Below are positions 23,682-30,935 of a stretch of DNA of 32,205 nt, in pieces (the first letter of the stretch is position 1; each line of letters starts with the position of its first letter). The DNA comes from Actinomycetales bacterium (GTDB lineage: Bacteria; Actinomycetota; Actinomycetes; Actinomycetales; Kineosporiaceae). The stretch covers positions 1 through 32,205 of the forward strand of contig JAAYAH010000176.1 in assembly GCA_012719445.1 (NCBI GenBank). Direction: 5' to 3'. The notes below the pieces were generated by a model. The model searched no databases. It saw nothing but the letters and a program-made list of their open reading frames with translations, and was not told the DNA's origin. A program made the translations under genes and the position numbers.

Positions 23682-24945
23682 GTTCCCCGGAACCCGTGCG
23701 CTCGGCGCCACCGTCGCGGTGCTGACCGACGTGCAGCTCGCCGTCATCGCCGCTGCCCTGCTCGTCGACCTGCTCCGAGGGCCGGCGCCAGGGCATGTCG
23801 GAGTCCTCCTGCTCGCGATGCTGCCCGCCCTGGTCCGGCTCGGTCGGCGGGGACGACTCGGTACCTCGTCCCTGCGCGGCCGGCTGCTGACCATCGCCGA
23901 CGTACTGACCGCCGTCGCCGTGCTCACCGTCGTGGGCTCGGACAGCCTGGTCCTCGTCTTCATCGCCACGACGGTCGTCCTGTGCGGACTGGAGCATCCC
24001 CCGCGCGGTCCGGTGCTGGTCACCGCCGTGCTCGCGGCCGTGCACGGTGCGGCCATCCTCGCCGTGTCGGGTGACGTGGACGCCCGGTCGAGCGGGCCGA
24101 TCCTGCTGGTCCGGATCGGGCTGCTGGCCCTGGCCGCCTACGGCAGCGCCCGGCTGAGGGAGATCATCATTCACCGGGAGCAGCTCGGCCAGGCCTACCA
24201 GGAACTGCAGCAGGAACGCCTGCGGGAGGCGGAGCGCACCCGCCTGGCCCGGGAGATGCACGACTCGCTGAGCAAGACCCTGCACGGCTGCTGCCTCATC
24301 GTCGGCGCCCTGCACCGGCGGTTGGCCGGGGAGGGGAACCCCCTGGCCGACCAGGCGGCACTGCTCCGGACTTCGATCGACGAGGCGCTCGGTGACGCGC
24401 GGAGGATCATCGGGAACCTCCGCCAGACGCCGGTCGCCTCGCTGCGGGCGCACCTCCTGGACACGGTGACGGCCTGGTCGCAGGACCGGTCGATCCAGGT
24501 CGAACTCGATCTTCCCGACGAGGAGCCGCGGTTGTCCGCCGACGCCAGGGAGGAACTGGCGAAGGCGGTCGGGGAACTGCTGGAGAACGTCGCCCGGCAC
24601 TCCGGAGCGAACCGGGTGGAGGTCACGCTCGCCGTCGACGGGCCGGACGTTGTGCTCACCGTCGCCGACGACGGCCGCGGCATGGCGGGTGCCGACGGAG
24701 GGGACGGCGCCGAGGGCATGTCCGGTGTCGACCTCCAGGCGCTGTACCAGGACGGGCACTACGGGCTGGTAGGGGTGCGGGAGCGGTTGGCCCGGCTGGG
24801 CGGTTCCGTGGAGTTGCGGACGGCGCCCGGGCGGGGCACGACGGTCAGCCTCCGGACTGCGCTCAACGGCGGGACGGTTCGGTCCGACGTCGCGGCCCGG
24901 GTCCGCGGCGTGGTCCCGGTGCATCGGGCGGCGGAGGTGCACTGA
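23674..24945 (+). CDS. NarL-family sensor histidine kinase embedded in the Tad operon
   Basis: A 423-residue membrane kinase. Five or six hydrophobic helices occupy residues 10-160 with no large extracytoplasmic sensor domain, so it may sense within or near the membrane. A short coiled coil (165-192) leads to the HisKA_3 H-box REMHDSLSKTLHG with phospho-accepting H196, then an HATPase domain: N-box ELLENVARHSGA (N304), G1 DDGRGM (332-337) and G2 GLVGVRERLARLGG. All catalytic boxes are present. TTG 23674, overlapping tadC by 8 bp, is the likely start; a later start would remove the first hydrophobic segment. It is paired with the response regulator 101 bp downstream and probably tunes pilus expression (inference). 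Confidence 0.9.
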   Translation: MAEFPGTRALGATVAVLTDVQLAVIAAALLVDLLRGPAPGHVGVLLLAMLPALVRLGRRGRLGTSSLRGRLLTIADVLTAVAVLTVVGSDSLVLVFIATTVVLCGLEHPPRGPVLVTAVLAAVHGAAILAVSGDVDARSSGPILLVRIGLLALAAYGSARLREIIIHREQLGQAYQELQQERLREAERTRLAREMHDSLSKTLHGCCLIVGALHRRLAGEGNPLADQAALLRTSIDEALGDARRIIGNLRQTPVASLRAHLLDTVTAWSQDRSIQVELDLPDEEPRLSADAREELAKAVGELLENVARHSGANRVEVTLAVDGPDVVLTVADDGRGMAGADGGDGAEGMSGVDLQALYQDGHYGLVGVRERLARLGGSVELRTAPGRGTTVSLRTALNGGTVRSDVAARVRGVVPVHRAAEVH

Positions 24946-25004
24946 CCCCCACGACGCCCACCACGAGCGCGACGCCCACCACGAGACCGATGAGGACACG
25001 GGGA

Positions 25005-25022
25005 GGCCGGGTAGCCCCGGCC
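25005..25022 (+). other. Hairpin just upstream of the response regulator
   Basis: GGCCGGG (25005-25011) pairs with CCCGGCC (25016-25022) around a 4-nt loop, 9 nt before the AGGAGGTGA ribosome binding site. The 101-bp kinase-regulator gap also carries ACGCCCACCACGAG twice. It may be an mRNA stability element or weak attenuator; function unproven. Confidence 0.35.
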
Positions 25023-25031
25023 GGGAGAACC

Positions 25032-25040
25032 AGGAGGTGA
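25032..25040 (+). promoter_or_regulatory. Near-consensus Shine-Dalgarno for the response regulator
   Basis: AGGAGGTGA lies 6 nt before GTG 25047 and fixes that start. It is one of the strongest ribosome binding sites in the window, suggesting the regulator is made in excess of its kinase. Confidence 0.8.
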
Positions 25041-25046
25041 ACCGCG

Positions 25047-25679
25047 GTGAAGGTACTGGTCGCCGACGACAATCCAGTGGTCCGGGCGGGAATGGTGGCC
25101 GTGCTGTCGGGGCTGACCGGGGTGCGCGAGGTACTGACGGCCGCGGACGGTGTCGAAGCCCTCGACCAGGCCAGGAGACACCGACCCGACGCGATCTTCC
25201 TGGACGTCCGGATGCCGTTCAAGTCCGGGCTCGACGTCCTCGCCGAACTGGACGACGGCAGCCCGGTGGTCATGCTCACCCACTCCGACGAGCGGGAGGT
25301 GGTCCGCGAGGCCATGCACCGCGGGGCCCGCGGCTACCTGGTACACGGGAACTTCACCGAGGACGACCTGGAGTCCGCGCTGCGGGTGTGCGCCGGCGGA
25401 GGGCTGCTCATCGGGCCGGTGGTCGCCGAGATCGTGCTCGGTGACGTCCGGTCCGGTCACCACCAGGCGGGACCACCGACCCAGATGGTGAAGCGGCTGA
25501 CCACCCGGGAGCAGGAGGTGATGACAGCCGTGGCGCGAGGGCTGAGCAACGGGGAGATCGCCAGGGAGTTCTTCCTCAGCGAGAAGACCGTGAAGAACCA
25601 CCTCAACCGGATCTTCACCAAGCTCGGTTTCGGGTCGAGGGCCGAGGCCGTGGCCGCGTGGCACGGGGCCGCGTCGTGA
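25047..25679 (+). CDS. NarL/LuxR-type response regulator with atypical receiver
   Basis: A 210-residue DNA-binding regulator. The receiver has the acidic pair D7-D8, phospho-acceptor D53 (FLDVRMP) and T78. The usually conserved switch lysine, expected in GYLLK, is replaced by His in GYLVHG (H100). The C-terminal LuxR HTH begins at LTTREQEVMTAVARGLSNGE and includes SEKTVKNHLNRIFTKLGF, fully typical. Partner of the upstream kinase. It is encoded immediately before the flp promoter region, so direct control of flp is plausible; three direct repeats there are candidate sites (inference). The Lys to His change may alter phosphorylation-dependent switching. Confidence 0.92.
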   Translation: MKVLVADDNPVVRAGMVAVLSGLTGVREVLTAADGVEALDQARRHRPDAIFLDVRMPFKSGLDVLAELDDGSPVVMLTHSDEREVVREAMHRGARGYLVHGNFTEDDLESALRVCAGGGLLIGPVVAEIVLGDVRSGHHQAGPPTQMVKRLTTREQEVMTAVARGLSNGEIAREFFLSEKTVKNHLNRIFTKLGFGSRAEAVAAWHGAAS

Positions 25680-25880
25680 GCGCGGGAGCCTCCGGGCCTG
25701 TGGTCCCGGGTCCCCGGTCCTGGGCCTGGTTTGGGTCCTCGATTGGGTCCGCCGACCCTAGGTCGCCCGGCGTCGGTCCTCGTAGCGTTCCGGTCATCGC
25801 ACAACAGAGCGTGCAACGACAGTCAGAGCAGTGAACGACGTCAGAGCGTGAACACAGACTAAGGAAAGGACTGGTCAACG
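25680..25880 (+). promoter_or_regulatory. Upstream region of flp
   Basis: This 201-bp gap precedes the major pilin and should carry its own strong promoter. It contains GGGTCC-type repeats (25735-25760), three AGAGC-centred direct repeats (25805-25857) and the ribosome binding site AAGGAAAGGA (25861-25870) 10 nt before GTG 25881. I cannot place -35/-10 boxes with confidence. Confidence 0.5.
25805..25857 (+). repeat. Three direct repeats upstream of flp, candidate regulator sites
   Basis: CAGAGCGTGCAACGAC (25805-25820), CAGAGCAGTGAACGAC (25824-25839) and CAGAGCGTGAACACAG (25842-25857) are spaced 19 and 18 bp apart, close to two helical turns. They end just before the flp ribosome binding site, so they are operators for the adjacent LuxR-type regulator or elements of the flp leader RNA. 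Confidence 0.55.
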
Positions 25881-26108
25881 GTGGAGCGCATCAGCAGCGC
25901 GGCCCTGCAGGCCAAGATCGTGACGACCGCCTACATCACCGGTCTCGTCGACAACCTCAAGAGCAACGACAGGGGCCAGGCGTCCACCGAGTACGCCGGC
26001 ATCCTGTTCGTCATCGTCGCCATCATCGCCGCGATCACGACCATCGGTTTGACCGATGTCGGGCAGGCCATCATCGACAAGATGACGGACGCGATTGACA
26101 GCCTCTGA
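25881..26108 (+). CDS. flp: Flp family type IVb major pilin
   Basis: A 75-residue prepilin. A long 32-residue leader precedes the cleavage motif G32 followed by QASTEY (Glu +5, Tyr +6), and the mature 43-residue pilin has the hydrophobic helix AGILFVIVAIIAAITTIG then a short polar tail (DVGQAIIDKMTDAIDSL). This is the size and form of a mature Flp subunit. GTG 25881 has AAGGAAAGGA 10 nt upstream. The large proteins at 10466 and 13446 share the (S/T)xEYAG(I/V)LFV core. A strong hairpin begins 46 nt after the stop. No prepilin peptidase (TadV/CpaA) gene is in the window, so it must be encoded elsewhere. Confidence 0.93.
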   Translation: MERISSAALQAKIVTTAYITGLVDNLKSNDRGQASTEYAGILFVIVAIIAAITTIGLTDVGQAIIDKMTDAIDSL

Positions 26109-26138
26109 CAGGCAGGAGACCTCAGCCGTGAGGCACGC

Positions 26139-26897
26139 ATGAAGCTCATGCGCCCGAGACTGGTGCGAGTGAGCTCCCGGGACCGGGAGCCCACTCGCAC
26201 TGTCTCGCGTTTGACGGAACGCTCCTCGGGACCGGGGTGCTCGCCCCGCGGCGAGGCACGGGACGCCGGCCAGGTCGCCTCGGCAGCGTTGATCCCGATC
26301 ATTGTCGGGTTGGTGGCTGTGGCCATCATGCTCGTGATCGGGCTCGGTGACGGAACCCGGAGCAGGACCCAGTCCAGGACGGCCGCGGACGCCGCGGCCC
26401 TCGCGGCGGCCTCCGCCTGGCGGGACGACCTCCAGTGGCGGTTCGAGGGGATCCGGAGGTCCCCGGACGTCGACACCCTGCGGGCACTGCTGTCTATCGA
26501 TCCGTTCCACATCGCCCGGCCCGAAGCCGAGAACGAGGCACGGGGGTTCGCGCGGGCCAACGACGCGGACCTGGTTGCCTTCTCCGCTCGTCTCGTCGGC
26601 AACGGCGTCGAGTTCTCCGTCGACGTCCGTTCCTCGGAACCGGCGGAGGACACCGGCGTTCGCACCACCGGACGGGCCGTTGCGCGGGTAGAGCTGACCC
26701 GGGGAATGTGCCTGCGGTCCGGGAGGCTCGGCATCCGCGTCGACGGTAACTGTGTGGTGAACGTGCCCCGCCCGACCACCACGACGACGAGCACCTCCAC
26801 CACGACCACCACTTCGGCACCCACCACAACCGAGACCACCCCGCCGCTCGTCGAAAGGCTCGCCCCATTCCGTGCGGAGATCCGTCTGGTGCAGTGA
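26139..26897 (+). CDS. TadG-like / TadE-family pilus-associated protein with Thr-rich tail
   Basis: A 252-residue protein. After a polar, Arg-rich N-terminus (1-43) comes DAGQVASAALIPIIVGLVAV, a TM helix, then TAADAAALAAASAWRDDLQW, the characteristic post-helix segment of TadG-like pilus proteins. An exterior domain follows (about 90-215, two cysteines), then a Thr-rich stretch (about 213-236) that could be a wall-spanning or glycosylated stalk. The start is uncertain: ATG 26139 has only a weak GTGAGG upstream, and the first 23 codons lie in a perfect-looking hairpin that may be a terminator; TTG 26211 is an alternative. It follows flp by 30 bp. Confidence 0.8.
   Translation: MKLMRPRLVRVSSRDREPTRTVSRLTERSSGPGCSPRGEARDAGQVASAALIPIIVGLVAVAIMLVIGLGDGTRSRTQSRTAADAAALAAASAWRDDLQWRFEGIRRSPDVDTLRALLSIDPFHIARPEAENEARGFARANDADLVAFSARLVGNGVEFSVDVRSSEPAEDTGVRTTGRAVARVELTRGMCLRSGRLGIRVDGNCVVNVPRPTTTTTSTSTTTTTSAPTTTETTPPLVERLAPFRAEIRLVQ
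26155..26207 (+). terminator. Very strong hairpin just after flp, possible attenuator
   Basis: CGAGAC (26155-26160), GTGCGAGTG (26163-26171) and GCTCCCGG (26173-26180) pair with CCGGGAGC (26183-26190), CACTCGCAC (26192-26200) and GTCTCG (26202-26207): 23 base pairs with one A:C mismatch, a small bulge and a 2-nt loop. There is no U-run. Its position 46 nt after flp fits a partial terminator that favours pilin over the downstream gene. Confidence 0.6.
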
Positions 26898-26969
26898 GGA
26901 TGGGTACCGCAACCGGGGCGGAGCCACCGGCGACCGGCCACGCAGGAGATCCACCGAGGAAGGGACATC

Positions 26970-27602
26970 ATGGAGATTCGTCGATTCCGAGCCTTCACGG
27001 GGGTGGTGTCCGTCGCGCTTGCGGGCACGGTGGTGCTTGCCGGGTGCAGCTCCGGCGGGGACGGCGACGAGGTGAAGCCGTCCGCCAGCGCGACCTCGGC
27101 GACGACCGCCGCGGGTGGCGTGGCTGCGGCGACCCCGGGGGCGAAGGCGAAGGCCTATCCGGTTCCGGCCGAGGTACAGCCCGAGCAGTTACCATCGCTC
27201 GGTACCAGGGAGAATGCCCATTGGGAGCTGACCCTCAACAGTGTCCGGCGGGTCAACGACGAGTCCGTCCTGGTGACGGGCACCTTGATCGCGAAGACCA
27301 CCTCCTTCTTCACTGCTCTTGCCGAGCCCGGCTACGCTCACCGGAAGGATGCCGAGGGTGGTAACGAGCAGGCCCACGAGTTCTCCGCGGTGAACCTCAC
27401 CGTTCCGGGGAACACCTCGACGGTCTATCAGGTGATGCGCACCGAGGCCGGAGTGTGCGCCTGCACCCAGGGCATCGGAGTCGTCCAGCCGGAGGACAGC
27501 ATTGGGGTCTTCGCCTATCTCACCGCGCCGAAGGACGCCACGAAGGTGACGATCACGGTGCGAGGCTTCACGCCGTTCACCGATGTCGAGGTGACCTCGT
27601 GA
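26970..27602 (+). CDS. Lipoprotein paired with OmpA-domain protein, copy A
   Basis: A 210-residue lipoprotein: signal MEIRRFRAFTGVVSVALAGT, lipobox LAGC, lipidated Cys 26. A low-complexity linker (27-60: SATSATTAAGG...) leads to a beta-rich domain with WELTLNSVRRVNDESVLVTG, a VCACTQG pair of cysteines, and YLTAPKDATKVTITVRGFTP. GAGGAAGGG lies 5 nt before ATG 26970. Its stop overlaps the start of the OmpA-domain gene by 4 bp (GTGA). The homologue at 29287 ends with nearly the same residues and has the same overlap. The family is unknown to me; it is probably a membrane-anchored partner of the OmpA protein at the outer face of the membrane. Confidence 0.8.
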   Translation: MEIRRFRAFTGVVSVALAGTVVLAGCSSGGDGDEVKPSASATSATTAAGGVAAATPGAKAKAYPVPAEVQPEQLPSLGTRENAHWELTLNSVRRVNDESVLVTGTLIAKTTSFFTALAEPGYAHRKDAEGGNEQAHEFSAVNLTVPGNTSTVYQVMRTEAGVCACTQGIGVVQPEDSIGVFAYLTAPKDATKVTITVRGFTPFTDVEVTS

Positions 27603-28567
27603 CAGGCGATCCCTTCCGCGCTGGGCTCGGACTCCGAGCGGTCATCAGCAGGGGCGGCACGGCGACGAGGCTCGTCGTCATGGCAGGTGTTGTCAGTGTG
27701 GCCTTCGGGGTGGTGCAGGCGCCTGCCGCCGGGGCGTTGAGTCCCGTGGTTGACGGAGTGTCTGGCCCCACCGGTCTGGTGGCCAGGGTGGAACGGGCCC
27801 ATCGTGTCTCCGGGGTTCTCGAACTCACGGTGTCCGTTGCCAACAGGGGTACAAAAGGGGTCACCGCGGTGGGCCCGCTGGCCTACCTCCTCGACGGCAT
27901 CACCACAGGGGCCACCGTCCTCGACCCCCTGACCGGGCGGGTGGGCACGGTGCGCTGCGCTGGTGACGAGTGCGAATCGGGCCGGTTCCCCGTCGCTCTG
28001 GCTCCCGGTCAGGCCGCGGCGGTGGTGCTGCGGTTGGACGACCCCGGGGGCGCTGTGGTTGACGTCTCACTGGGTGTCTTTCAGCCGGTGACGGGGGTTG
28101 CGGTGGAGGGCGCGCCACCGGCGACCGCGGCCGGTGAGCAGCTCCTGCCGCGGAAGGCTGACCTGTTGCCTCGCACGAAGAAGGACGGCGCGCGGGCCAG
28201 CGGTAAGGAGCGGGTGGACCTGGACACCGACGTGTTGTTCGCGTTCGGGTCGGCGAAGCTCAGCGGGAAGGCGGGCAAGGCCATCGACGCCGCGGTGGAG
28301 GTGTTGAAGGCGCAGCCGAAGCGGAAGCTCGCGGTGTACGGGCACACCGACGGGGTCGGGTCGGATGCCGCGAACCTCGCTCTGTCGAAGAAGCGGGCCG
28401 AGGCGGTGCGTGCCGCGCTGGCGAAGAAGCTGGGGTCGGGGTGGTCCTTCGAGGTGAAGGGTTTCGGGGAGACCAAGCCGATCGCCGCGGAGAAGACCGA
28501 CAAGGGGCAGGACTATCCCGCTGGCCGGGCGCTGAACCGGAGGGTTGAGCTGCGGCTTCTCGGCTGA
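27599..28567 (+). CDS. OmpA-domain peptidoglycan-binding protein, copy A
   Basis: A 322-residue exported protein. The hydrophobic segment LVVMAGVVSVAFGVVQAPAAGA (25-46) is a signal peptide with an AxA-type site. Residues 50-170 form a beta-rich, CARDB-like domain (VARVERAHRVSGVLELTVSVANRG; two Cys at 120 and 125). Residues 206-318 are an OmpA C-terminal domain: VDLDTDVLFAFGSAKL, YGHTDGVGSDAANLALSKKRAEAV and GRALNRRVEL, including D251 and R314 that normally bind diaminopimelate. GTG 27599 overlaps the lipoprotein stop. It should anchor to peptidoglycan, fitting a role in fixing Tad-related structures to the wall (inference). Its OmpA coding sequence is nearly identical to that of copy B at 30582. 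Confidence 0.85.
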   Translation: MTGDPFRAGLGLRAVISRGGTATRLVVMAGVVSVAFGVVQAPAAGALSPVVDGVSGPTGLVARVERAHRVSGVLELTVSVANRGTKGVTAVGPLAYLLDGITTGATVLDPLTGRVGTVRCAGDECESGRFPVALAPGQAAAVVLRLDDPGGAVVDVSLGVFQPVTGVAVEGAPPATAAGEQLLPRKADLLPRTKKDGARASGKERVDLDTDVLFAFGSAKLSGKAGKAIDAAVEVLKAQPKRKLAVYGHTDGVGSDAANLALSKKRAEAVRAALAKKLGSGWSFEVKGFGETKPIAAEKTDKGQDYPAGRALNRRVELRLLG

Positions 28568-28621
28568 CGTTCGCTCGTGACCCGGGCAGCGACCTCACCC
28601 GCGACGAGCTGTGCGGTGGAC

Positions 28622-29008
28622 CTACCCGGCCGGGAGGACCACGACGAAGCCGCTGGGCAGGTCCTCCCGGTCCAGGTCCGCCGAGCCGGGGTCGACATCG
28701 AGGATCTGGTAGCTGACACCGCCGATCTCCGCCGTCTCGCCCTCGGACACCCGGACACCGGCAGGGGCTCCGGGACCTTCGAGCAGGGTGACCGTCGCCT
28801 TCCCGGAGTCGAGGATCCCGCTGGCCACGAGGCGCTGGTCGCCGACCGGGGTCGGGATGTTCTGCCGTAACCGCACCGCCCCGGACGGGTAGGTCCGCTG
28901 CGGGTCCTGCCCGCCGGAGTCGCCGCAGCCGGCGAGGCTCACCGTGGAGGCGAGTGCCAGCAGGGCAGCACCGGTCAGGGCCGGCCGCAACGAACGGAGA
29001 TCCTTCAC
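28622..29008 (-). CDS. Small lipoprotein, unrelated to its neighbours
   Basis: A 128-residue lipoprotein on the opposite strand between the two lipoprotein-OmpA pairs. Signal MKDLRSLRPALTGAALLALA, lipobox LAGC, lipidated Cys 28. The mature 101 residues have alternating hydrophobic strands (GKATVTLLEGPG, AEIGGVSYQILDVDPG, GFVVVLPAG), suggesting a small beta domain. GTG 29008 has GAAGGA 6 nt upstream. It is convergent with the OmpA gene of copy A; a GC-rich inverted repeat around 28618-28640 overlaps its stop and may serve as terminator for both. No family recognised. It may have been inserted between two tandem pairs. Confidence 0.75.
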   Translation of the reverse strand: MKDLRSLRPALTGAALLALASTVSLAGCGDSGGQDPQRTYPSGAVRLRQNIPTPVGDQRLVASGILDSGKATVTLLEGPGAPAGVRVSEGETAEIGGVSYQILDVDPGSADLDREDLPSGFVVVLPAG

Positions 29009-29286
29009 GGTGCGTCCTTCGCCAGGGGACGGCGGGAGCAGGGACCTGGCCTCAACCCGACGGGCTCATCGGGACGGTCCGGCCTCCTACCGGGGGTGAC
29101 GGTACTCCGGCCCATGTCGCCGTCACGCCGATCGAGGTCCCCCAGGCCGGCCGAGGGCGGTCCGGTCCGTGGCCGCCGGGACGAACACCGGCAATCGGTC
29201 ACCGGCTGTGGGCCCACGGACCCCATCGGGGCCCAAGAACGGCTCGATCCGGTCCGGCTGCGGCGAACACGGTGGAGACTCTGCGC
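29009..29286 (+). other. Divergent intergenic region before the second lipoprotein-OmpA pair
   Basis: These 278 bp separate the minus-strand lipoprotein from the second pair. The plus frame is open through it but lacks a good start and ribosome binding site before 29287. Promoters for both directions should lie here; I see no convincing boxes. GTGGAG (29270-29275) is the likely ribosome binding site for ATG 29287. Confidence 0.4.
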
Positions 29287-29922
29287 ATGGCACCTCGTCC
29301 CCTGCAGATGCGTCGGATCCGAACCCGGCCGGGAGCGACGGCGGTCGCGCTCGCCGTCGCGGTGCTGCTCGCCGGGTGCACCGGCGACGGTGACGGCGGC
29401 AGCGGTGGCGGGGCGTCGCCGGGTGAGACCCGGGCCGCGGCGTCCCCGGGCGGGCAGGCGACGGCGCATCCGGCCCCGGCCGAGGTGACCGCCGAGGCGC
29501 TGCCGGTGGTGGCCACCCGGGAGAACTCGGAGTGGTGGCTGACCCTCAACGAGGTCCGGCGCGCCAGCGAGGAGTCCGTGGTGGTGGTCGGCACCCTGAC
29601 GTTCCTGGAGGACAACAGGGCTATCACCTTCACCGGCTTCGAGGAGACGGGGTTCAAGTACCGCGAGAACGACAAGGGCGGGGAGGCGATGACCAACGAG
29701 TTCTCCGCGGTCACCCTCACCGTCCCCGGGGAGCGGGCGGTGCTGTACCGGGTGCTGCGGGACGAGTCCGGGGCGTGTGCCTGCACCGAGGGCGTGGACG
29801 CGGTGAGTCAGGGCGACGTCGTCGGGGTGTACGCCTACCTGAGCGCGCCGAAGGACGCGACGAAGGTCACGATCGCGGTGCGCGGCTTCGCCCCGTTCGT
29901 CGGGGTGCCGGTGACATCGTGA
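29287..29922 (+). CDS. Lipoprotein paired with OmpA-domain protein, copy B
   Basis: A 211-residue lipoprotein: basic N-terminus, hydrophobic core (TAVALAVAVL), lipobox LAGC, lipidated Cys 31. A Gly/Ser-rich linker leads to a domain homologous to that at 26970: WWLTLNEVRRASEESVVVVG, TNEFSAVTLTVPG, the ACACTEG cysteine pair and YLSAPKDATKVTIAVRGFAP. ATG 29287 is preferred (GTGGAG 11 nt upstream); ATG 29308 is an alternative. Its stop overlaps the next GTG by 4 bp, exactly as in copy A. Function unknown; partner of the OmpA protein by conserved linkage. Confidence 0.8.
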   Translation: MAPRPLQMRRIRTRPGATAVALAVAVLLAGCTGDGDGGSGGGASPGETRAAASPGGQATAHPAPAEVTAEALPVVATRENSEWWLTLNEVRRASEESVVVVGTLTFLEDNRAITFTGFEETGFKYRENDKGGEAMTNEFSAVTLTVPGERAVLYRVLRDESGACACTEGVDAVSQGDVVGVYAYLSAPKDATKVTIAVRGFAPFVGVPVTS

Positions 29923-30935
29923 CGCGGGACGTGTCCCGGCTCCGCCTCCGACCCCGATCCTGGTCCCGACTTCGGCTCCTGCTCCTGCCCGCCGCCTCCA
30001 TCGTCCCCGTCGCCCTCGTGGCCTCGGGCCTGGCGAGCCTGGCGGGGGTCGGCCTGGTGCTGGCGCCGTCGGCTGGCGCCGTCCCCGACCCGGTGGCCGA
30101 CGGGGTGCTGGGGGCGTCCGGGGCGGTGGCCCGGGTCGAACGGGTCGCGCGGGTCACCGGTGCCCTGGAGGTCACGGTGTCGGTGACGAACCGAGGCGCC
30201 GAGTCACTGTCCACCTCGGCGCTGCGCTCACCCCGACAGCCGGACGTGTCGGTGGGGGTGTCCGCGCTCGACCCGCGCACCGGGCGGGTGGGGTCGGTGC
30301 GGGTCGGTTCCGGTGGGTGCGAGTGCGGGGCGCTGCCGTCGTCCCTGGAACCGGGGGAGCAGGCCGCGGTGGTGCTGCGGCTCGACGACCCGGGCGGGAC
30401 GGCGGTCGACCTGCTGTTCGAGACCTTCCACCCGGTGCCGGCGGTCGCGGTCATCGGTGACCCGCCGGCCGCTCCTGCCGGTCGGCTGCTGCGGCAGCGG
30501 GTGAGCGACCTACCACCGCGGCATGCCGACCTCGCGGCCCGGATGACGAAGGACGGCGCGCGGACGAGCGGGTCCGAGCGGGTGGACCTGGACACGGACG
30601 TGTTGTTCGCGTTCGGGTCGGCGAAGCTCAGCCGGAGGGCGGGGAAGACCATCGACGCCGCGGTGGCGGTGCTGGAGGCGCAGCCGAAGCGGAAGCTGGC
30701 CGTGTACGGGCACACCGACGGGGTCGGCTCGGACGCCGCGAACCTGACGTTGTCGCGGCGGCGGGCTGCAGCGGTGCGCGCGGCACTGGCGGCGAAGCTC
30801 GGGTCGGGGTGGACCTTCGAGGTGCGGGGCTTCGGCGAGACCAGACCGACCGCCGCGGAGCGGACACCGGAGGGTCGCGACTACCCCGCCGGCCGGGCGC
30901 TGAACCGCCGGGTCGAACTGAAGGTCATCGGCTAG
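29919..30935 (+). CDS. OmpA-domain peptidoglycan-binding protein, copy B
   Basis: A 338-residue exported protein, paralogue of 27599-28567. A basic N-terminus (RLRLRPRSWSRLR) precedes a long hydrophobic segment (LLLLPAASIVPVALVASGLA) and an AxA-type site near PSAGAV. A beta-rich domain (VARVERVARVTGALEVTVSVTNRG; CEC motif) leads to an OmpA domain with VDLDTDVLFAFGSAKLS, GHTDGVGSDAANLTLS and GRALNRRVELKVIG, conserving the diaminopimelate-binding Asp and Arg. GTG 29919 overlaps the lipoprotein stop by 4 bp. The N-terminal halves of the copies are more diverged than the OmpA halves. It probably binds the wall outside the membrane. Confidence 0.85.
   Translation: MTRDVSRLRLRPRSWSRLRLLLLPAASIVPVALVASGLASLAGVGLVLAPSAGAVPDPVADGVLGASGAVARVERVARVTGALEVTVSVTNRGAESLSTSALRSPRQPDVSVGVSALDPRTGRVGSVRVGSGGCECGALPSSLEPGEQAAVVLRLDDPGGTAVDLLFETFHPVPAVAVIGDPPAAPAGRLLRQRVSDLPPRHADLAARMTKDGARTSGSERVDLDTDVLFAFGSAKLSRRAGKTIDAAVAVLEAQPKRKLAVYGHTDGVGSDAANLTLSRRRAAAVRAALAAKLGSGWTFEVRGFGETRPTAAERTPEGRDYPAGRALNRRVELKVIG

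Noticed and set aside
28954-29286. Upstream extension of lipoprotein copy B
   Set aside because: The frame is open, but the extension has no ribosome binding site, overlaps the minus-strand lipoprotein start and would bury the signal peptide.
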